This document shows positions 57,351 through 64,000 of a stretch of DNA of 64,000 nt, piece by piece. Within the stretch, counting starts at the first letter, position 1. Each line of letters starts with the position of its first letter. The DNA comes from Palaemon carinicauda (taxonomy: Eukaryota > Arthropoda > Malacostraca > Decapoda > Palaemonidae): assembly GCF_036898095.1 (NCBI RefSeq), contig NC_090735.1, forward strand, positions 215,369 through 279,368. Reading direction: 5' to 3'. The position numbers and the translations under genes were made by a program. The notes beneath the pieces are model-generated. The model was not told where the DNA came from. It did not search any database and saw only the letters and a program-made list of their open reading frames with translations.

Positions 57351-57457
57351 CATCCATCAAACCAAATCCAAAGTGATGGTACTGCTGTATACATCGTTAT
57401 ACTATGACCATTATAATATACTCTATAAATTAATGAAGCTTACCTTAAACTGTTGGT

Positions 57458-57697
57458 TCATAAAGATGTGCTGGTGATTTGAGGGAAACGTGAAGCCATT
57501 GCGAAGGTTCCATGACATGCAGGACAATTTTTATTTTGTAAAATTAAATTGTGTGTCTGGCACAAATCCACTAGTTTTTCCATATTCCCCGAATAAGTTA
57601 CAACAAATTCATTGTAAGTTAGGAAACAGTCAGGACAAGAAGATGGAATTTCAACTTCTTGTGCAACATGAGATGACGTGCTTGCTATGGCCTTCAT
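57458..57697 (-). CDS. Short cysteine-bearing ORF or exon, possibly ISXO2-like zinc-ribbon N-terminus
   Basis: ATG at 57697 opens 79 codons. There is a farther in-frame ATG at 57832, but it lies in the CCAAT/CRE region, so 57697 is the preferred start. Visible features: SSCPDCF near residue 23, DLCQTHNLI near 49, then KNCPACHGTF near 60. That gives CPxC, C and CPxC pairs that could bind zinc. 'Q.H.LI....CP.C' resembles the N-terminal zinc ribbon of ISXO2/Merlin-type transposase-derived proteins, as I remember them. TGA is at 57458. A consensus donor, AAG|GTAAGC, follows 14 nt later (exon end 57444), so this could be exon 1 of a spliced transcript with the ORF ending before the junction. Function unknown. 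Confidence 0.35.
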   Translation of the reverse strand: MKAIASTSSHVAQEVEIPSSCPDCFLTYNEFVVTYSGNMEKLVDLCQTHNLILQNKNCPACHGTFAMASRFPQITSTSL

Positions 57698-57762
57698 GTC
57701 TAAGAACGAAATGAAATGCCTGGGTAAGATAATGTATTGTCGCGCTGTTGTATTGTCGCGCT

Positions 57763-57832
57763 GTGATTGGCCAAACATGTGTGACGTCATAATGGACAGG
57801 CGCTGGGATTGGCCAAATGTGTAAGACTTCAT
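57763..57832 (-). promoter_or_regulatory. Duplicated CCAAT/CRE promoter-like module
   Basis: Plus strand ATTGG (CCAAT on minus) at 57766-57770 and 57808-57812. TGACGTCA, a perfect CRE palindrome, is at 57782-57789. The two ATTGGCCAAA modules are a 42-bp tandem duplication. In the second the CRE has decayed to AAGACTTCA. They lie about 70-115 bases upstream of the ATG at 57697. Confidence 0.5.
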
Positions 57833-57839
57833 AGTGGCT

Positions 57840-60800
57840 TAGTTTGTCTGCGGATTATAATGGTTACAGGGCTCATTTAAGCAAATGCAAGACACAGTCA
57901 ACAATAACACCAGACTTAGAAAAAATCTGGGAGGAAGATATGAGTAGCGCGAGTTTGATCGTCGATATATAAAGAACTAGGCATTTGCAACAGATAATAT
58001 TTTACAGAAATACTACAGAAGACTTGCTTTACTCGGGAAATATATTATTATAATAGATTTCCCATAATGAATGAAACTGTAATAATACTAAAAAAGTCCC
58101 GGAGTCCTATTTACATTAGTTTATGCCTTTGTTAGAATAGAAAATTTATTAGCTTCTATTCAAAGAAAACGTTTTTATGGGTGACTAATCATTTATTTGC
58201 CTTAGAAAACTCATTTCAAAATTTCTTATTTCGTGGATACAGAAGCAAATTTCATGGAATAGCGACTAAAAATATATCAAATTATGTTCATAAAGCTATA
58301 AATATATAATAAATAATTAATGGATAATGGATCGATAACATTAAAATCGAGTGTAATTTCACAAAGGATCTTTAAATAAATTCTAAATGAACTCGCATCG
58401 AGACGTTCCAGAGAGGTTAAACGGCTATTGAAACGAATTTAAGTGGGTGTATTTTTGTAGAGGACTATAAAATAGCATAGATTATTAAACACTCAATTCC
58501 ATTCAGGTAACCACAGTAATTCATATTGATATATCTTTAAGAAAAATAACGATTGTAACAATTATCAGTATTTCATTCATTTTTTTTCCTCTTGCAAAGG
58601 TTGGATTCTATAAGATTCAACTCTTACGGTCTATCTGGTGAAATAGCTATTCAGTTACAGTATCAAGCAAAATTGTTAAGCTGGATGGGAAGATCGAAGT
58701 CAGTCTAGTAATCGGCAAAGTAGGTAATTATAAATTGTGTGCCGCAACGGGGCCAGATACTCACATCACTACCACCTCTTGCTGGAGTGAGAGCATTGAC
58801 TTTGCCTCCAAAATACCTTGATTTTAGTTTATTAAAAGAACTAAACAGGATCTTTATATTTCCTTTATTATGTTTACTTCATGATATAAACTGCGAAGCT
58901 GTTTATTATATCACACGACATTGTCCAATTGCAAACAAGTAACTTAGAGCCTTTTAAAGTTTATATCAACACTGATCAGATAAATCATTCATACTAGAAA
59001 AACGATAGTTTTGATTAATTTCACATTATTATAGATTAATCTATCTTAATACAAGATTACCCTCAGATCGGAACACAACCAAGTAGTGTTGTGAAAGCCA
59101 CAGACAAATAATTTGCCTGTAAACGTCCACATTTGGTGGTCAAAGCCATAAATTGTCAGCGTTTATCAGTTGAAGAAATAAACAATGACTAGTTTAGCGA
59201 CGCTGCAAGACACAAGAGCAACCCTTAAGCTTGCTACTTATCAGACGAATAAGCCTGAACTAATCTGCAAGAACAGTATTTTTCATCCTATTAACTTGCA
59301 TAGGGATTTGCTATTTATGAAGGACGGCATTTGTCCAGCACAACAACCTGGCTCGTAGAAGACGCAAGAAAACAGCCTATTAATATTACTATGTGAACCA
59401 GAATGAACTCTGAATAGCAGAGGAAGATACAAAGTAAGGAAAGGATTCAAAGAAGAGGATGCTTAGGAAGTCATGTGACAATAGGACCGGAGTTTACACA
59501 TGGACCAGAAGTAGATGTACTGTAATGGGAATAAATTACATGATTTTGATAAAACTAGATACCTCATGATCAGATAATCGTTCAGTACCTGGCATTTCCT
59601 CATTGCTGTCATAGTTTGAAATAAATGACCAGTTAAAAAATGACTATGCCTAGAAGCTCCATACATACTCTTTGTTCCTGATTTTACACAAGAGTTCATG
59701 TATGTTTTAACCTCCACTGTTCACGTTCACACTAAATTGCTCATTATGTCTAATTGTAGCAGTATATGCACCATGGTCTCTCTACACGAATTTACATACA
59801 ACACAAGTGCTTGTCGTCGTTGTAACTATCATCCACATTTGACTTTCGAGCACAATGTTCCTCGGACAGGAAACTGTTGATAGTGGGACACGAGAAGCGA
59901 CAGGTCATGTTACTATATCATTTCATGTTTCAGATTGCCTGGCCCCCTCAGCCAGGCACGGGCTCTTCACTTTGCAGCCAGTATATCATTTAAAAAGTCT
60001 CCCAGCAACTACATACCATGACTCCTCCCCAAGCCTGACGAGCTATAAGTCAATCATATATACTTCGAAAAACAGTTAGAAACCTAATAGATGGTTGCAG
60101 TTTCTCTAATTAAGACTCCACACCAAGCAGTTTTTGTATAGCAGGGCCTAGAGGCAATACGTCATATATGCCAGGCGCTAGTAACTTACCTCCAGTTCAT
60201 TTTGGAAGCTACACAATTTATTGTAGATTACCTTTCAGTGCATATCTTTGCCTCTTAACACATACCACAAATTGAGGGGTGGGAGGACGCCCTCCTGGAA
60301 AATCCCCCCCACCCTGTTTAAAACTGGAAAACTCATTGAAAAGTAAACCTAGTCTTGCTGGTGGTTTACGACCATCCATAAGTAACAATAGTTTTTAATT
60401 TTTAATCTATGCAACAGTCATGAAACTTCCAAATGTGACAAGTTCCAGCCACCTTCCCATTGGCTTTTATACATCGATCAGTTTTGTTACACAGCACCAA
60501 GATTAAAGTTCAAAGACTTACAATCGTTACCGTACTATACTGGCCCCCACATCTCACTACATTAACAGTACTCTGTCTTCTAAATCCTTATACACCATCA
60601 ACCTAAACTTCTGTGGCAGAGCCTGTACACAGTCTTCAAAAGTCACAGTATGTAGGTAGAGATGGACCTTGTGAACGGTGGTGTATTAAACTTTACGTAG
60701 TATAAGGTATGCCAGAATAGTTTTATTTCCCAAACAGTGGGGAAAATACTCAACCAGCTTCTCACAATCATTTGAGATGGAAATAGTAAAATTCGATAGG

Positions 60801-63800
60801 CCTTAATTTCCCAAACAAGGGGGGGAAATTGTTTACCACTTTCTTCAAATTTTTTTTTGGAGGAAATTTCAATACTTTTACCACTAAATTTTAGGGTCTC
60901 CTTGAATGTTTAATGTAAAGCTTAGCCAGCATGTTTAAAGCTTGCACTTCATATTTTCCTTCATTCCTAGAATAAATTTCCCAAAAGGATAAGTAAATAC
61001 ACTCGCAACTTCCAAATACCGGAGTTTAGTTTAATTTTAAGCAACCAAGTCAGAAATTTACTAATCTAAAAATACCAATGGAATTACAAAAGATTTGATT
61101 CGAAAATATTTTTCTTGAAACTTTAAAAAGTTCAAATATGCATATAGGCAGAATTAAGACTTCATAAAATAGACAAATGCTACATTAAAATATTCATAAC
61201 CTTCAAGACCAAACAAACTCTTAAAATATATTAATACCTAATAGCTTTTACTTAAATCCAACGAACAGTTAAGGCATGCCTCCCCTAAAGTAGAAAATAT
61301 AAAAACTTTCAATAACTCATTGCTTTTAGATCTGAACTTTATTTACAGTTTCAACTGTTGAAACAGTATCGAAAAAGTAAAGACAGATCCATACAGATTT
61401 TAACTTCAGTATTGAGAAAACTTCTTAAATAGAAACACTATGAAATTGCACAAATAAAACTTAAAACTTTAGTATTGATAAAATTGTGCAGATCTATAAA
61501 ATCTTTTCTTAAACAGCATTGAAACCTTGTTCAGATTGGAAATAAGAATACGCATTACAGTTTGACAAATAACTTTCAATCCTATGTAAGAGAAAAATAA
61601 ATTAAAACCAGTAACATTCGCTACACTTCCAAATTTACTATATATTTCTGACAATTTCGTTGATTTAACTTTGGCTCTAGCAAAAAACTTGAAGTGAACA
61701 AAATTCTAATTTAAAAACACAAATAAAACAGATGTAAAGCACAAAGGCTGGTCGATTAAGGGCTGTCCTGGTTGAATCTTCAACCACTAGAAGACCCAGG
61801 AATATGGTTGATAAGATCGATATAGGGCATCCAATAGCAAGAACCCGTGTCAGCGTACTGTCCTGGTTAAATCTTCAACCATTTGCAGACTCAAATAATT
61901 CTCAAATTCCATATTTGAGAAGTACTTGTAAGCATTGAGTCATATGCCAGGTCCATTGTGGGTAAAGTAGGTAAAATGTCATAGAACCGATGTCCGTAGT
62001 TTGTCTTAAAGGTTGAAAAACACACTTAAGTGCTTTAGTTCGCATTCCACAGAATCCTTGATATATAACAGTATGTGGCCAGATGGATAAGTATGACTAT
62101 CATACGGTGTAATACTAATTGATATCTGAAAGAAAAATTTTATTTCAATACTTAGGCAAAATATAAAATACAAAAGTTTTAATGGTCACCAATCATTCAA
62201 ATAAAACTACTATGATATTCAGGGCCTTTGTAACACTTTATTCGCAATAACTTTTTATCTATGAATTTCATAAATTTAACTTCTTCAGAATGCACATTAT
62301 ATCTACACATAAATTTTGACTATATTCTGCATTACGTAGGTTGAATAAATTTGGTACTTGTAATGTAAAAGTGACATTTTTTGAAGACCGGCCAACTTTC
62401 TCTGAGGAAAGGTTTCGAACGCACTCATTACGTAACTTATGACGGCATTTCTTCCCTCTTTCTCGATCGATGATTGGCCATACGTAACGAAGGCTATACC
62501 TCCGCCAACAATGACACAAAGGTTTAAATAAAAGCAAAGCATTACACCTTTATGAACTCTGAAACCTCTCCAATAATAATTATCATAATGAACAAACCAA
62601 CAAAATATGTTAATACTGTAAATACAAAAACACCTCGATTATTAGTATAACTCCCAAAATAAGTTTCCTAAGAAATTACAGTCTACTTTATAGGTCACAA
62701 TCAGATTGACAAGGTGTAGGGTATAGTTGGTAATTTTCAAAAACGTAGTAGACATGCTTGATTTGATAACTGCTATATCCAATGTCAAGCAATTTTTATT
62801 TATTGTCTATCTACCTACCTATTTACTGGAAAAAAAAATAGCCGGTACCGTATTTTGGCTTTAAACCTTCACCAATAATTATCGTCAGAATGATGACACA
62901 ATGAGGCTCCACCCACTTTGGCCTGGTTATAATTCAGGATAACACTGAAGGCTATCATGGGCATTGTTGGATCAGACAATTTAAATTCTTACTATAAAAA
63001 CTCATTTCTCTAGTAGTTTTAAGAAGTGCTAAATGATCCTCAAGGATCCCAGCAGTTGGCGTAAACGTTTAATTCATGTATACTACTGTTGCGGCACTAC
63101 TGCTACAGTAGTATTACTACGCTAGCACAGATAACCCACCCCCATTTATGTATCGTTCTGCCATTCATAAAGTCTTTGTCATGTTTTTTCACTGTGCAAT
63201 AAGCCATGGCCTCCTCAGACACTAAGTTTAACATTAGATAAGTTATTTCTTTAAGCTGACAAATTATGGCAACTGGGTATGTTATTGCCGATGTTGAAGC
63301 TAAAGATAGAGGACTGTCTCATTCCTTCATTGCATTTTCATCTTTACTATTATTTGTTTTGCTACATGTAGTAATTATTTTAAAGGATAAATGAATGATG
63401 TTCACTTTACTTCTATAAATTCCCATTAGATGTACAAATAAAACTCCTAAAACTATTCCTGATTTATTTACAAAATGCAGCCATGGCCAAAACATAGCCA
63501 ACGCGGTCGTACGGCCTAAGAAGAAGAAAAAATTATATCAGATGATCCGTTGGTCTGATGGAGAGTTTAGCACAAAATTCTTATTTTAACAAAAATAGTT
63601 ATTTAAAGACTGTTTACATACAATCTCTCTTTCTCTCTTGGTGGCATAGTGAATAGTTAATGGAAATGTTCAAAAGCCTGAATGAAATTACAAGTATTAT
63701 AATCATGTTACGCTAAATACAAATCAGACCATAAACATTAGATTTAAACTAGAAACTGAATAATTACCTATTCAGGCTATAGTAAATATGGCCACGGGCT

Positions 63801-64000
63801 TTCTCTTGACTGTATAAAGTTGCAAGTCGTAAGACAAATGCAGTTTTGCAACCACGGGGGCAATTCCAAATCCTGTTAGCCATTCTTGACTGTTACGGGA
63901 TTCAGAGCAGATGGAACAATGTGAATGGGTGTCTGGTGGATGGGCGGGGCAAAATTTTGTCAAAAGGTGTTTACATTGCTTACGTAATGAATGTTTTCGA
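57840..64000. other. AT-rich stretch with no recognised gene
   Basis: Read on both strands; no frame over 90 codons and no protein motif recognised. Small features: near-duplicate lines at 60721-60750 and 60803-60835 (TTTCCCAAACA ... GGGGAAA), a 31-bp near-duplicate at 61765 and 61859 (TGTCCTGGTT.AATCTTCAAC), an M1-like start fragment at 62498-62525 (CCTCCGCCAAC), and an inverted word CTACTGT...ACAGTAG near 63082-63110. Part of 60-62.6 kb could be UTR or intron, but nothing shows it. Confidence 0.45.

Noticed and set aside
58739..58942. 67-codon plus-strand frame (MPQRGQILTSLPPLAGV)
   Set aside because: Compositionally protein-like at its start but no recognised family, no flanking exons and a random-length frame.
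62268..62542. Overlapping 79- and 89-codon minus-strand frames
   Set aside because: Frames overlap each other, include an M1-like CCTCCGCCAAC fragment, and show no motif.

Overview
The window looks like gene-poor, repeat-saturated nuclear DNA from a eukaryote, most likely a decapod crustacean (shrimp-like). The grounds are very long AT, GA/CT and ATT microsatellites, several decayed LINE families, tRNA-derived SINEs, and short interspersed elements rich in AGGTCA half-sites. The species call is inference. I see no bacterial operons, rRNA, CRISPR array or plasmid functions. I cannot support a complete host protein-coding gene; the best host candidate is a short minus-strand exon with a promoter-like upstream region at 57.46-57.83 kb.

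Layout. 0-10.8 kb: a P-element-like transposase fragment, a long AT array, a cluster of palindromes leading into a 1.5-kb GC-rich minisatellite, RTE-like and other LINE fragments, SINEs, and a short inverted-repeat element at 9.07-9.52 kb. 10.9-16.4 kb: a decayed plus-strand LINE (I-group-like) with gag zinc knuckles, endonuclease, reverse transcriptase and RNase H. 16.8-28.3 kb and 41.8-51.7 kb: two direct copies of one segmental duplication. Copy A carries a full-length minus-strand LINE (18,906-25,488) between 13-bp target-site duplications, and copy B keeps the unoccupied site at 43,918-43,930. The insertion therefore post-dates the duplication, and its ends are defined to about a base.

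28-34.6 kb: microsatellites, small local duplications and a LINE tail inside a mirror-image microsatellite pair. 35.0-39.7 kb: three successive tandem arrays with periods of 48, 30 and 45 bp, all multiples of three, that largely share one reading frame. This looks like a decayed or unrecognised repeat-protein locus. The 45-bp array is split by an LTR-like insertion (37,190-38,257) with a 4-bp target duplication. 44.9-48.8 kb: nested short elements specific to copy B. 52-57 kb: LINE tails and AT-rich DNA. 57.0-57.8 kb: a GC-rich repeat, then the putative exon with CCAAT/CRE-type motifs. 57.84-64 kb: AT-rich DNA in which I recognise no gene.

Most of the window is explained by retrotransposition, tandem expansion and duplication. 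The least explained items are the three-array repeat locus at 35-39.7 kb, the possible pseudoknot at the 5' end of the full-length LINE, the palindrome cluster at 2.3-2.47 kb, and the family of GGTCA-rich elements present in at least 12 copies.
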